In this document: positions 46,298 through 53,715 of the stretch, piece by piece | How positions within the stretch are numbered: the stretch's first letter is position 1 | Layout: every line of letters starts with the position of its first letter | DNA from: Microbacterium aerolatum | Lineage (GTDB): Bacteria; Actinomycetota; Actinomycetes; Actinomycetales; Microbacteriaceae | Reading direction: 5' to 3' | NCBI RefSeq assembly: GCF_007988825.1 | Contig: NZ_BJUW01000002.1 | Span: forward strand, 124,001 to 188,000 | DNA length: 64,000 bases | Notes under the pieces: model-generated | Database searches by the model: none | Seen by the model: only the letters and a program-made list of their open reading frames with translations | What the model was told of the DNA's origin: nothing | Made by a program: the position numbers and the translations under genes

Positions 46298-47122
46298 GTG
46301 AGAAGGATGACGCTTGTCCGCGCTGCCGCCTGCGCCGCGGTGCTGCTCGTGATGAGCGGATGCGCCGTTGCCGCCGACGACACTGTCGGCGGCGCGGCAT
46401 CCCTCGCGCTGCCACCGGCCGGCGCCGTACCCGACTATCAGCTCGGCGGAGCGTATCCGCCGGCGGACGGAGTCGGCATCGTGGGGCGCGATCGCGGCGC
46501 CGAGCCCGCCGACGACGTCTACTCGATCTGTTACGTGAACGCGTTCCAGACCCAGCCGGGAGAGCTCGACAGCTGGCCCGAGGACCTGCTGCTGCACGCC
46601 GGCGGCGCCTCGGTGTTCGATCCCGATTGGCCGGACGAGGCGCTGGCGGACACCTCGACGGACGACAAGCGCGGACGGATCGCGGCGATCGTCACTCCGT
46701 GGATCACCGGGTGCGCGGTCGACGGCTTCGACGCAGTGGAGTTCGACAACCTCGACTCATACACGCGCTCCGGCGGAGCGCTCGACCTGGACGACAACCT
46801 GGCTCTGGCGACCGAACTGGTCGACGCGGCCCATGCGGCCGGGCTGGCCGCCGGTCAGAAGAACGCCGCCGAGGATGCCGCGGCGCTCCGCGAGCAGGCG
46901 GGGTTCGACTTCGCCGTCGTCGAGGAGTGCGCGGCGTATGACGAGTGCGAGGCGTATACAGAGGTGTACGGCCCGCAGGTCATCGACATCGAGTACACCG
47001 ACCAGCTGCCCCGCTCGTTCGCCGAGATGTGCGCGGATGCCGATGCGCCGGCATCCATGGTGCTGCGAGATCGCGACCTGCTGCCCGCCGGAGCGCAGGG
47101 CCACACGTTCGAGACGTGCTGA
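46298..47122 (+). CDS. GH114-family lipoprotein (alpha-1,4-polygalactosaminidase-like)
   Basis: A 274-residue secreted lipoprotein. Basic residues VRRMTLVR lead into a hydrophobic stretch ending at the lipobox VMSGC. The mature part is a TIM-barrel of the GH114/TM1410 family: a YQLGGAYPP entry, VDGFDAVEFDNLDSY with acidic candidates, GLAAGQKNAAED, FAVVEECAAYDEC with paired Cys, and VIDIEYTDQLP. Family members cleave galactosaminogalactan-type polymers, although few have been tested. GTG at 46298 gives a compact signal peptide; ATG at 46280 or 46307 is possible. Confidence 0.82.
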   Translation: MRRMTLVRAAACAAVLLVMSGCAVAADDTVGGAASLALPPAGAVPDYQLGGAYPPADGVGIVGRDRGAEPADDVYSICYVNAFQTQPGELDSWPEDLLLHAGGASVFDPDWPDEALADTSTDDKRGRIAAIVTPWITGCAVDGFDAVEFDNLDSYTRSGGALDLDDNLALATELVDAAHAAGLAAGQKNAAEDAAALREQAGFDFAVVEECAAYDECEAYTEVYGPQVIDIEYTDQLPRSFAEMCADADAPASMVLRDRDLLPAGAQGHTFETC

Positions 47123-47144
47123 TGCGTTGCGCCGGTGAGGTGAT

Positions 47145-47363
47145 TCAGCGCTCGAGGTGGCGTGCGGGCATGCCCGGGTTCGGTCGCATCGCTGGAAGGC
47201 CCCGGACGAAAGCGTCGGCTCCGACTCGATCGGATGACGCGTTCGTGAAGGTGGAGCGGACGCGAATGGGTCGGGCTCGCACGGCCAGCGGCACGGCGAG
47301 CATGAGCGTGATGACGGTGAACCCGAGGGCGATCATGCCGAGTACGATTTCGAGGTTTGTCAT
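47145..47363 (-). CDS. Small single-span membrane protein
   Basis: A 72-residue protein with one hydrophobic helix at about residues 4-27 (LEIVLGMIALGFTVITLMLAV) followed by a basic, polar tail of about 45 residues. GAAAGGACG lies upstream of the ATG at 47363; the longer frame to 47531 adds non-conserved sequence. I do not recognise the family. It is convergent with the GH114 gene and divergent from the small protein at 47552. Confidence 0.6.
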   Translation of the reverse strand: MTNLEIVLGMIALGFTVITLMLAVPLAVRARPIRVRSTFTNASSDRVGADAFVRGLPAMRPNPGMPARHLER

Positions 47364-47551
47364 GTTCGTCCTTTCTCGTGTCCAGCTCACGCTAAGCGCA
47401 GCAGGCGTTCCGAGCGCGGGCCTTGCGGTGCGGTCCGGGTGTGCGCTAAGCGCACGCCGCCGTACTGTTTCGCCGCATGACAGCGCGATTCCCTGCGCCT
47501 GCGCGCCCGACGTACTCTTGCGGGACCGCATCCCAGAGTCAGGAGTTCATC

Positions 47552-47899
47552 GTGTCCACCCCGCTGCCGCACCTTTCACCCGTCGAGGTGACGGAGCGTG
47601 CGGCGTGCATGTGCGACCACGGTAATGTGTGCTCGTCGTTCGCCCCGGGGCACGCGCTGCACCTGATCCAGGCTCGCCTCGCCGCGGCCACGCCGAGCGA
47701 CTGGGTCGACGGAATCGTCGAGCATGCGGATGCCGTCACCGGCGAGCTGCGCGTGCGCACGCTCGAGGGTGAGGAATGGGCGCTGTGGAGCGCGCAGGGC
47801 GCAGCGCTCGAGGCGGCGCCGGGGTCACCGGTCGCACTGCACCGGAGGTATCACGTCCTCGCCGTCGGGCGCGTGCGCTTCAACGTCGCCGCCGCCTGA
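47552..47899 (+). CDS. Small hypothetical protein
   Basis: A 115-residue protein with no family I can name. A short N-terminal part has a Cys triplet (ACMCDHGNVCSSF), followed by a helical HALHLIQARLAAATP, and a C-terminal half (GIVEHADAVTGELRVRTLEGE, ALWSAQG) that reads like an OB-fold or SH3-like beta domain. AGGAG lies 6 nt before the GTG start. It is convergent with the copper-binding protein gene. Confidence 0.62.
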   Translation: MSTPLPHLSPVEVTERAACMCDHGNVCSSFAPGHALHLIQARLAAATPSDWVDGIVEHADAVTGELRVRTLEGEEWALWSAQGAALEAAPGSPVALHRRYHVLAVGRVRFNVAAA

Positions 47900-47903
47900 C
47901 GAC

Positions 47904-47931
47904 CGGCCCCTGAGCCTGTCGAAGGGTCAGG
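47904..47931. repeat. Short CCTGAG...TCAGG intergenic hairpin at convergent ends
   Basis: CCCTGAGCCTGTCGAAGGG is a short motif that recurs in actinobacterial intergenic DNA, and CCTGA/TCAGG can pair around it. It sits between two convergent stops and may act as a bidirectional terminator. Only one copy was seen in this window. Confidence 0.4.
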
Positions 47932-48325
47932 CGGCCATCATCATGTTCTTCATGTCCATGCAGGCGTCCATGCACGCCTTGCAGGACTGAGCGCACATCT
48001 TGCAGACCTCGCTGTGGTCGGCGTGCTTCATGCAGGCGTCCATGCACAGCTGACACATCGCGATGCAGGCATCCAGCATCGCCATCATCACGGCGGGCGT
48101 CATCCCCTGCATCCGCATCACCGACCGCATCGTGGTGTTGCACATGTCGGCGCAGTTCATGCACGCCGGGGCGCAGTCCATCATCTGCATCGAGCAGACC
48201 GTGCATGCCTGCTCGCAGGCGGAGCAAGCGTCCATGCACGCCTGCATGACGGCCATGTCCATCATCTCCATACCGGCCATGGTCTTCATGTCCTCTGACA
48301 TGGCACCCATCATCATCGAGTCCAT
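47927..48325 (-). CDS. Met/Cys-rich four-helix copper-binding protein (Csp/DUF326-like)
   Basis: A 132-residue protein with 18 Cys and 35 Met residues, about 40 percent of its length. CxxxC and CxxC repeats (ACMDACSACEQAC, CAPACMNCADMC, LCMDACMKHAD, CKMCAQSCKACMDAC) sit on amphipathic helices, as in the Csp copper-storage four-helix bundles, whose cysteines line the core and bind many Cu(I) ions. There is no signal peptide, so it is probably cytosolic, like Csp3. The Met-rich ends are unusual and may collect Cu(I) at entry. GAGGTG precedes the ATG at 48325. Confidence 0.9.
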   Translation of the reverse strand: MDSMMMGAMSEDMKTMAGMEMMDMAVMQACMDACSACEQACTVCSMQMMDCAPACMNCADMCNTTMRSVMRMQGMTPAVMMAMLDACIAMCQLCMDACMKHADHSEVCKMCAQSCKACMDACMDMKNMMMAA

Positions 48326-48495
48326 CTGCGCACCTCGCTCTGCATCGTGGCCGAGCCTCCGCACGACTCGCGCCGGGATGACGAGCGATCCGCCCGCCTG
48401 CGGCCAGCGTAATCCCGTTGCCCGCGCACGTCGATGCCGATCTGGGCTGCTCTTCGAGCGCCCGGCGCCGTCGGGCGGGGCGTAGTCTCATCACC

Positions 48496-49860
48496 GTGTC
48501 AGCCTTCTCCGCCGTGCAGCGGCTCGTCATCACGATCGCCGTTCTCGCGTCGTTCGTGACGTTCCTCGACGGCACCGTCGTCACCGTCGCGCTGCCGGCC
48601 ATCCGGGATGAGCTCGGCGGCGGCATCACGACCCAGCAGTGGGTGGTCGACGCGTACCTCATCACCCTCAGTGCACTCATCCTGCTCGCCGGATCTCTGT
48701 CCGACGCGTACGGCCGCGTCCGCATCATGCGGATCGGGCTGATCGCCTTCGGGATCGCGTCGGTCGCGGTCGCCGCGGCACCGGAGCCCCTCACCCTCAT
48801 CATCGCCCGGGCACTCCAGGGCGCGGCGGGGGCGCTGCTCGTGCCGAGTTCGCTCGCGCTGATCATGGCAACCATGCGCGGCGAGCTGCAGTCCCGTGCG
48901 ATCGGCGTCTGGACCGCCTTCACCACTGGTGCGCAGATCGCGGGCCCGTTGCTCGGCGGGCTGTTCGTCGACCTGCTGTCCTGGCGCTTCGTGTTCCTGA
49001 TCAACGTCATCCCGATCGGCATCACGCTGGTCCTGCTCGCCCGGCTGGAGCTGCCCGATCACCCGCGCGGTGCGCGCGTGGACTGGTGGAGCGGGATGCT
49101 GTGCGCCTTCGGCCTCGGCGCCATCGTGTTCGCCCTCATCGAGCAGCCGAACCTCGGCTGGGGGTCGCCTGCGATCTGGGTGCCCGGTGTGGCGGGCGTC
49201 GCACTGTTCATCGGCTTCCTGGTGCGACAGCGGTACTCACCGGCCCCGCTGATGCCGCTCTCGCTGTTCAGCGCACGCAACTTCGCCTGGGGCAACCTCG
49301 CCACGCTGTTCATCTACGCCGCCCTCTCCCTCAACGGGTTCGTCATCGGCGTCTACCTGCAAGAGGGGGCGGGCCTCCCCGCGACGGCGGCCGGACTGGC
49401 GAGCCTGCCGATCACGATCCTGATGATCCTGCTCAGCTCGCAGGCCGGGGCATGGGCGGGCAAGCTCGGTCCACGTCTGTTCATGACAGCCGGACCGTTG
49501 CTCATGGCAGCCGGCGCGCTGCTCCTTCTCACCGTGGCCGAGGACTTCAGCTACTGGTGGCAGGTGCTCCCATCGATGATCGTGCTGGGGCTCGGGCTCT
49601 CCCTCACCGTCGCGCCCCTCACCTCCGCCGTGCTCGGTGCGATCGACGAGAACCACTCCGGCATCGCATCCGCCGTCAACAACGCGATCTCGCGCGTCGC
49701 CGGACTCATCGTCGTCGCCATGCTGTCAACGATCGTCGGAGGCACGCTCGATCTCGGCGGCTTCCACAGCGCGGCCTGGGTGACAGCGGCGCTGATGACC
49801 GCCGGAGGCATCGTGTCGTTCATCGGGATCCGCAAGCTCGCACCTCCCGTCACTCCGTAG
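48496..49860 (+). CDS. MFS transporter, DHA2 (EmrB/QacA) family
   Basis: A 454-residue protein with 14 predicted helices, the DHA2 drug:H+ antiporter layout. ASFVTFLDGTVVTVALPAIRD (motif in helix 1), a GSLSDAYGRVRIMRIGL loop between helices 2 and 3, and helix-5 motif GPLLGGLFVD are visible. It probably exports a cationic drug or metabolite. The GTG at 48496 has no Shine-Dalgarno, but a TAGTCT hexamer 8 nt before suggests a leaderless transcript. It is divergent from the copper-binding gene. Confidence 0.9.
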   Translation: MSAFSAVQRLVITIAVLASFVTFLDGTVVTVALPAIRDELGGGITTQQWVVDAYLITLSALILLAGSLSDAYGRVRIMRIGLIAFGIASVAVAAAPEPLTLIIARALQGAAGALLVPSSLALIMATMRGELQSRAIGVWTAFTTGAQIAGPLLGGLFVDLLSWRFVFLINVIPIGITLVLLARLELPDHPRGARVDWWSGMLCAFGLGAIVFALIEQPNLGWGSPAIWVPGVAGVALFIGFLVRQRYSPAPLMPLSLFSARNFAWGNLATLFIYAALSLNGFVIGVYLQEGAGLPATAAGLASLPITILMILLSSQAGAWAGKLGPRLFMTAGPLLMAAGALLLLTVAEDFSYWWQVLPSMIVLGLGLSLTVAPLTSAVLGAIDENHSGIASAVNNAISRVAGLIVVAMLSTIVGGTLDLGGFHSAAWVTAALMTAGGIVSFIGIRKLAPPVTP

Positions 49861-49901
49861 ACCGTCGCCATCTCCTGACCACCGATCCAAAAGAGGCCTC
49901 G

Positions 49902-50507
49902 ATGCCCGACACCACCTGCCACATGTCGATCTCGCTCGACGGCTTCGTCGCGGGATTGGATCAGAGCCGTGAGGATCCGCTCGGAAGACGCGGCATCGAA
50001 CTCCACCGCTGGCACCTCGGGGACGAGCGCGCGAACGACGCCGATGCGACCGCCACGGGCTGGCTGATGCGTCCGCGGGGCGCGTACATCATGGGCCGCA
50101 ACATGTTCGGTCCCATCCGCGACGAGTGGGACGAGGACTGGCGCGGATGGTGGGGCGCCGAGCCGCCGTACCGTGCGCCGGTGTTCGTGCTCACCCACTA
50201 TCCGCACGAGCCGATCGAGATGGAGGGGGGTACGACTTTCCACTTCATCACCGACGGTTTCGATGCGGCGTACGCCCGTGCACGCGAGACGGCCGGCGAC
50301 GACGGAGTGGACATCGCCGGCGGCGCCTCGACCGTGCGGCAGGCACTTGCCGCGGGCGTCGTGGATGAGCTCACGCTCGACATCGCCCCGGTGCTGCTGG
50401 GTTCCGGCGAGCGGATCTTCGAAGGCATCCGCACGTTCGACATGGAACCCGTGGAGGTCCTGCACTCGCCGTTGGCCACCCACATCCGCTATCGCCGGGT
50501 GCGCTGA
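49902..50507 (+). CDS. DHFR/RibD-fold reductase family protein
   Basis: A 201-residue protein of the dihydrofolate reductase / RibD C-terminal family, with an N-terminal HMSISLDGFVAG, a GRNMFGPIRDEW loop and a late DIAGGASTVRQALAAGVVDEL dinucleotide-binding stretch that ends in PVLLGSGERIFEG. It is likely an NAD(P)H-dependent reductase of unknown substrate; such proteins are common in actinobacteria and are not real DHFRs. AGAGG lies before the ATG; it follows the MFS gene by 41 bp and may be co-transcribed. Confidence 0.88.
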   Translation: MPDTTCHMSISLDGFVAGLDQSREDPLGRRGIELHRWHLGDERANDADATATGWLMRPRGAYIMGRNMFGPIRDEWDEDWRGWWGAEPPYRAPVFVLTHYPHEPIEMEGGTTFHFITDGFDAAYARARETAGDDGVDIAGGASTVRQALAAGVVDELTLDIAPVLLGSGERIFEGIRTFDMEPVEVLHSPLATHIRYRRVR

Positions 50508-50518
50508 TTCCTGCTCTC

Positions 50519-50559
50519 TTGCGTCTGCCCCGCGTCTCGTCAACGGGCTGGTCCGGCGC
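50519..50559. repeat. 41-nt direct repeat, left copy
   Basis: This copy matches 51675-51715 over 41 nt with two mismatches. Both start TTGCGTCTG and contain CGTCTCGTCAACGGGCTGG. The pair brackets the DUF2795, Hsp20 and MerR genes, with the left copy right after the reductase stop. Confidence 0.9.
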
Positions 50560-50775
50560 TCAAGCCGCAGAGGCGGCTCCGACGAGTTCCGCGCGCCCTT
50601 CGACCAGGTACCGGATCTCCCATCGGGCGTTGAAGTTGTGCGCGGGGAGGTCGCGGATCACGGCCTGATCTTTGAGACTCAGGCCGTCCCGCTCCGCTTC
50701 GCGAACAAGGTCGTCCTTGGTGGCGGGAAACTCCATATCACGCAGAAATGCGTTGAGGCGAGGTGAGATGTTCAT
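50560..50775 (-). CDS. DUF2795-domain protein
   Basis: A 71-residue protein: the DUF2795 pattern is LRDMEFPATKDDLVREAERDG then IRDLPAHNFNARWEI. DUF2795 proteins are small actinobacterial proteins of unknown function that often lie near stress or transport genes. AAAGGA precedes the ATG. It is the second gene after hsp20 on the same strand, 55 bp away with a strong hairpin in the gap, so it may be co-regulated by the MerR protein. Confidence 0.8.
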   Translation of the reverse strand: MNISPRLNAFLRDMEFPATKDDLVREAERDGLSLKDQAVIRDLPAHNFNARWEIRYLVEGRAELVGAASAA

Positions 50776-50798
50776 ACGTCGGTCCTTTCTCGGGCGAG

Positions 50799-50826
50799 CG
50801 AGCGGGCGGGAAACCCCGCCCGCTCG
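50799..50826. promoter_or_regulatory. Strong hairpin between hsp20 and DUF2795 genes
   Basis: CGAGCGGGCGGG (50799-50810) and CCCGCCCGCTCG (50815-50826) pair perfectly over 12 bp around a 4-nt loop. No T-run follows on the minus strand, so it is more likely an mRNA-processing or partial-termination structure that lowers expression of the second gene than a full terminator. Confidence 0.6.
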
Positions 50827-50830
50827 ATGT

Positions 50831-51253
50831 TCACGCGTCGATGGCTCGGCGTTCGCCCGCGGATTCGACCATGATCTTGCGACGCTTCGCGCGCTCGCTC
50901 ACCGGGATGTGCACGGACAGGACGCCGCACTCGTAAGAAGCGCTGATCCGGTCGACGTCCACCCCATCGCCAAGGGTGAACTGACGAAGGAATGCTCCGT
51001 CCGGGCGCTCCCTGGTCAGCCAGCGGACCCCTTCTCGCGAGTCGGCGGTGCGCTGCGCGCGAATGGACAGCTGAGACCCGTCCAAGTCGATGTCGATCGA
51101 CCCTGGATCGATGCCCGGCAGGTCGGCGTGCAGGACATAGTCGTCGCCGTCGCGGAACAGGTCAACCGGAACGTGTCGAGGAGCCCGAACGGAATCCAAC
51201 ACCGACGCAGCGATTCGGTCGAGCTGGCTCAGCGGGTCGAGGTTCATTGTCAT
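50831..51253 (-). CDS. Hsp20/alpha-crystallin small heat-shock protein
   Basis: A 140-residue small chaperone. The alpha-crystallin domain runs from VPVDLFRDGDDYVLHADLPG through GSIDIDLDGSQLSIRAQR to a SYECGVLSVHIPVSE region, and a C-terminal basic tail follows. It holds unfolded proteins during heat or solvent stress, in oligomers. AGGAG lies 5 nt before the ATG at 51253. The palindrome 40 bp upstream overlaps the likely -10 hexamer, so the divergent MerR protein probably represses it. Confidence 0.92.
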   Translation of the reverse strand: MTMNLDPLSQLDRIAASVLDSVRAPRHVPVDLFRDGDDYVLHADLPGIDPGSIDIDLDGSQLSIRAQRTADSREGVRWLTRERPDGAFLRQFTLGDGVDVDRISASYECGVLSVHIPVSERAKRRKIMVESAGERRAIDA

Positions 51254-51290
51254 GAGGATCTCCTTTCTCGGCGCCCCGAGGGGCATTCGG

Positions 51291-51309
51291 GCTACAGATT
51301 ATCTGTAGC
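51291..51309. promoter_or_regulatory. Palindromic operator between hsp20 and the MerR gene
   Basis: GCTACAGA (51291-51298) and TCTGTAGC (51302-51309) are perfect 8-bp arms with a 3-nt centre. On the minus strand a GATAAT hexamer (51298-51303) lies inside it and can serve as the hsp20 -10 box. On the plus strand a TATACA hexamer (51326-51331) follows, a fitting -10 for the MerR gene. It differs from the HspR HAIR element (CTTGAGT-N7-ACTCAAG). Confidence 0.8.
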
Positions 51310-51365
51310 AGATGTTTAGATTTGTTATACATCACGACGCGGATAGGATGCAAGTGGAGGTGCTG

Positions 51366-51665
51366 ATGAAGGAGCGCAAGGAAACGACGCCCGTCTACGG
51401 GATCGCCGTCGCAGCCCAGCTGTCCGGCGCGCCGGAGGCCACACTCCGCCTGTTCGAGGCGAAGGGCCTGCTGACTCCTTCTCGGAGCGCGGGCGGCACA
51501 CGCCGCTACAGCGACGCCGACATCGAAAGACTTCGACGGGCCACTGTCCTGCGGGCGGCGGGTGTGAACATCACCGGAATCCGCCACGTTCTCGAACTGC
51601 AAGACGAGAATGCCGCTCTACGCACCGGTCTCGACCACGGAGCCGACCCGCAGCACGATCGATGA
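51366..51665 (+). CDS. HspR-like MerR-family regulator
   Basis: A 99-residue MerR-fold protein most like HspR. The winged helix VYGIAVAAQLSGAPEATLRL and FEAKGLLTPSRSAGGTRRY are followed by ADIERLRRATVLRAAGVNITGIRHVLEL and a short tail. HspR normally represses dnaK/clpB operons; this one is divergent from an Hsp20 gene. GGAGG lies 5 nt before the ATG at 51366. The 19-bp palindrome between them is its likely site. Confidence 0.88.
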   Translation: MKERKETTPVYGIAVAAQLSGAPEATLRLFEAKGLLTPSRSAGGTRRYSDADIERLRRATVLRAAGVNITGIRHVLELQDENAALRTGLDHGADPQHDR

Positions 51666-51674
51666 CCACACCCC

Positions 51675-51715
51675 TTGCGTCTGACCCGCGTCTCGTCAAC
51701 GGGCTGGTCGGGCGC
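51675..51715. repeat. 41-nt direct repeat, right copy
   Basis: Right copy of the repeat described at 50519-50559, with two base differences. It begins 10 nt after the MerR stop and lies just before a small membrane protein gene. Together the copies enclose about 1.1 kb. Confidence 0.9.
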
Positions 51716-51731
51716 CGCCCGTCACGGCATC

Positions 51732-51899
51732 ATGGCGCGCATGTGGACGATACTGATTGTGCTTCTGATCGTGTGGGCAGCCCTCTCGATCCTCGGGTTT
51801 GTCGTCAAGGGGCTGCTGTGGCTCGCGTTGATCGGAATCATCCTGTTCCTGGCGACGCTGGTGGTGGGATTCTTCCGGCAGAAGGCGGGCAAAGACTGA
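51732..51899 (+). CDS. Small hydrophobic membrane protein
   Basis: A 55-residue protein with two predicted hydrophobic segments (WTILIVLLIVWAALSILGFV and LLWLALIGIILFLATLVVGF) and a short basic C-terminus (FRQKAGKD). Similar small proteins occur near stress genes in actinobacteria; no function is known to me. The Shine-Dalgarno is weak, and ATG at 51741 is an alternative. It follows the direct repeat and is convergent with arsR. Confidence 0.55.
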   Translation: MARMWTILIVLLIVWAALSILGFVVKGLLWLALIGIILFLATLVVGFFRQKAGKD

Positions 51900-51940
51900 C
51901 CTGACGACGAGCGCCGCAAGACGAGGGCGCGGATGGACCT

Positions 51941-52297
51941 CTAGACGCTTGCGGGCACCCCTCTGCGGAGCGCATCCGCGGCCGCATCGAGCGCTTCCTC
52001 GTTGAGGGCGAAGTACGCCCATCTGCCGCGCTGTTCGCGCGTGACGAGCCCGGCCTCGACGAGGAGCTTCATATGGTGTGAAACCGTTGCCTGCGAGAGT
52101 CCGACTGGTTCGGTGAGATCGCAGATGCACGCCTCACCGGCCTCGCCCCCGGAGATGAGGGACAGCAACATCACACGGGTCGGATCGCCCATGGCCTTGA
52201 ACACGCGCGCGACGCGCTCGGCGTCCTGGTGGGAGAGAGACGAGGTCACGCGAGGCACGCAGCAGGCGGTCGTTTCATCAGTCGCGGGGAGGCTCAC
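51941..52297 (-). CDS. ArsR-family metal/arsenic-responsive repressor
   Basis: A 118-residue winged-helix repressor: FKAMGDPTRVMLLSLI, CICDLTEPVGLSQATVSHHMKLL and the wing VTREQRGRWAYF. Cysteines near the N-terminus (TACCVPR) and in GEACICDL are candidates for arsenite binding, as in actinobacterial ArsR proteins. The GTG at 52297 was chosen; the frame from 52342 would cover the divergent promoter. It is divergent from the ArsO-like gene, with two copies of a 19-nt motif in the gap. Confidence 0.88.
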   Translation of the reverse strand: MSLPATDETTACCVPRVTSSLSHQDAERVARVFKAMGDPTRVMLLSLISGGEAGEACICDLTEPVGLSQATVSHHMKLLVEAGLVTREQRGRWAYFALNEEALDAAADALRRGVPASV

Positions 52298-52312
52298 ACG
52301 GACAGTTTGACA

Positions 52313-52367
52313 CGTATTGACATTCTTCGATAGGTGCGCCAATGTTCTCGTATTGAAGTTCTTCGAT
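52313..52367. promoter_or_regulatory. Tandem 19-nt motif in the arsR/arsO divergent gap
   Basis: CGTATTGACATTCTTCGAT (52313-52331) and CGTATTGAAGTTCTTCGAT (52349-52367) differ at two positions and are 36 nt apart. Each has the imperfect dyad ATTGA-N6-TCGAT common to ArsR/SmtB operators. One copy lies near the arsR start, the other by the ArsO-like gene, so one regulator can shut off both directions. Confidence 0.75.
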
Positions 52368-52380
52368 TTGAGGAGATGTG

Positions 52381-53679
52381 ATGCCTGAGCTTCCTGTCGT
52401 CGTGGTCGGTGCAGGACCGCAAGGTCTCGCCGCTGCGGCGCACCTGACCGAGCGCGGCCTGGATGTCGTCGTTGTCGAACGCGGCGCCGCCGCAGGCTCG
52501 GCGGTCAGCGAGTGGGGACATGTGCGACTGTTCTCTGCTTGGTCGGAGCTCACGGATGCTGCCGCCCGTCGCCTGCTCGAACCGACGGGATGGGAGGCGC
52601 CGGCGAGCGGCTATCCGACGGGCGCGGAGTGGGTGAACGAGTACCTCACGCCCCTCGCCGAGACTTTGGGCGACCGGGTCCGGTATGGCACGACGGTGAC
52701 GGGTATCGCTCGACACGGGCGGGACAAAGTCATCGACGAGGGACGCAAGAACCAGCCGTTCGTCGTGCACACGCGTGACCAGGACGGCCGCGAGGACAGG
52801 GTCCTCGCTCGCGCCGTCATCGACGCGAGCGGCACCTGGAGCCTCCCGAACCCAGCCGGCGCCGGCGGATTCCCCGCCGTCGGCGAGAACGCGGCCGCCA
52901 GGCGCATGTCGTACCGCATCCCGGATGACGTCTCCGAGTTCGCGGGCGCCCACGTGGTCGTCATCGGCGCCGGGCATTCCGCGACGCACACCGTGCTCCG
53001 TCTGAGCGAACTGGCTCGACGGGGGCCGGGCACTCGAGTGACGTGGTTGCTGCGCCGCGGCACCACGGCGAACGTCTTCGGCGGCGGTGCCGGTGACGAG
53101 CTTCCCGAGCGCGCCGCACTCGGGTCCCGGGCACGGAAGGTCATCGAAGCCGGCCTCGTCGACGTCGTGACCGGATTCCGGATCAGCGAGTTCCGACAGG
53201 ACGACACGCTGACCATCCGCTCTGAGGATGGTCGCGAGGTCTCGGATGTCGCCCACGTGTTCGCGCTCACGGGCTTCCGGCCGGACACGAGCATCCTCCG
53301 CGAACTGCGAATCGACCTCGACACGACGCTGGATGCCGTAGCTGGGATCGCATCCGAGATCGATCCGAACCTCCACTCCTGCGGCTCCGTCTCCGCGACC
53401 GGGGCGCGTGAACTCACGCAGCCGGAAGAGGATTTCTTCATCGTGGGCTCGAAGTCCTACGGGCGCGCTCCGACCTTCCTCGCACTGACCGGCTTCGAGC
53501 AGGTGCGCAGTGTGGTCGCCCACCTCGCCGGCGATGCCGAGGCCGCGGCACGAAACGAGCTGACTCTTCCAGAGACGGGGGTCTGCGGTGGTGCCGGCGG
53601 CTTTGACGCCGACGGAAGCGGCTGCTGCGGGGCACCTTCCGTGTTGCAGATCGGCTCTCGCCCCGTTTCCGTGGGCTGA
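52381..53679 (+). CDS. ArsO-like flavin-dependent monooxygenase
   Basis: A 432-residue FAD/NAD(P) oxidoreductase. Dinucleotide motifs are VVVGAGPQGLAAAAHL at the N-terminus and VVVIGAGHSATHTVL in the middle, with GFRPDTSILREL near the end. A Cys-containing tail (GVCGGAGG, SGCCGAP) could bind arsenic. It resembles the ArsO proteins of actinobacterial ars operons, whose reaction is not well defined. The neighbours are arsR and arsC. GAGGAG lies 5 nt before the ATG at 52381. Confidence 0.82.
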   Translation: MPELPVVVVGAGPQGLAAAAHLTERGLDVVVVERGAAAGSAVSEWGHVRLFSAWSELTDAAARRLLEPTGWEAPASGYPTGAEWVNEYLTPLAETLGDRVRYGTTVTGIARHGRDKVIDEGRKNQPFVVHTRDQDGREDRVLARAVIDASGTWSLPNPAGAGGFPAVGENAAARRMSYRIPDDVSEFAGAHVVVIGAGHSATHTVLRLSELARRGPGTRVTWLLRRGTTANVFGGGAGDELPERAALGSRARKVIEAGLVDVVTGFRISEFRQDDTLTIRSEDGREVSDVAHVFALTGFRPDTSILRELRIDLDTTLDAVAGIASEIDPNLHSCGSVSATGARELTQPEEDFFIVGSKSYGRAPTFLALTGFEQVRSVVAHLAGDAEAAARNELTLPETGVCGGAGGFDADGSGCCGAPSVLQIGSRPVSVG

Positions 53680-53715
53680 TCACCGAGACCGAATGAAGAC
53701 CCCCCAGGAGACCAG

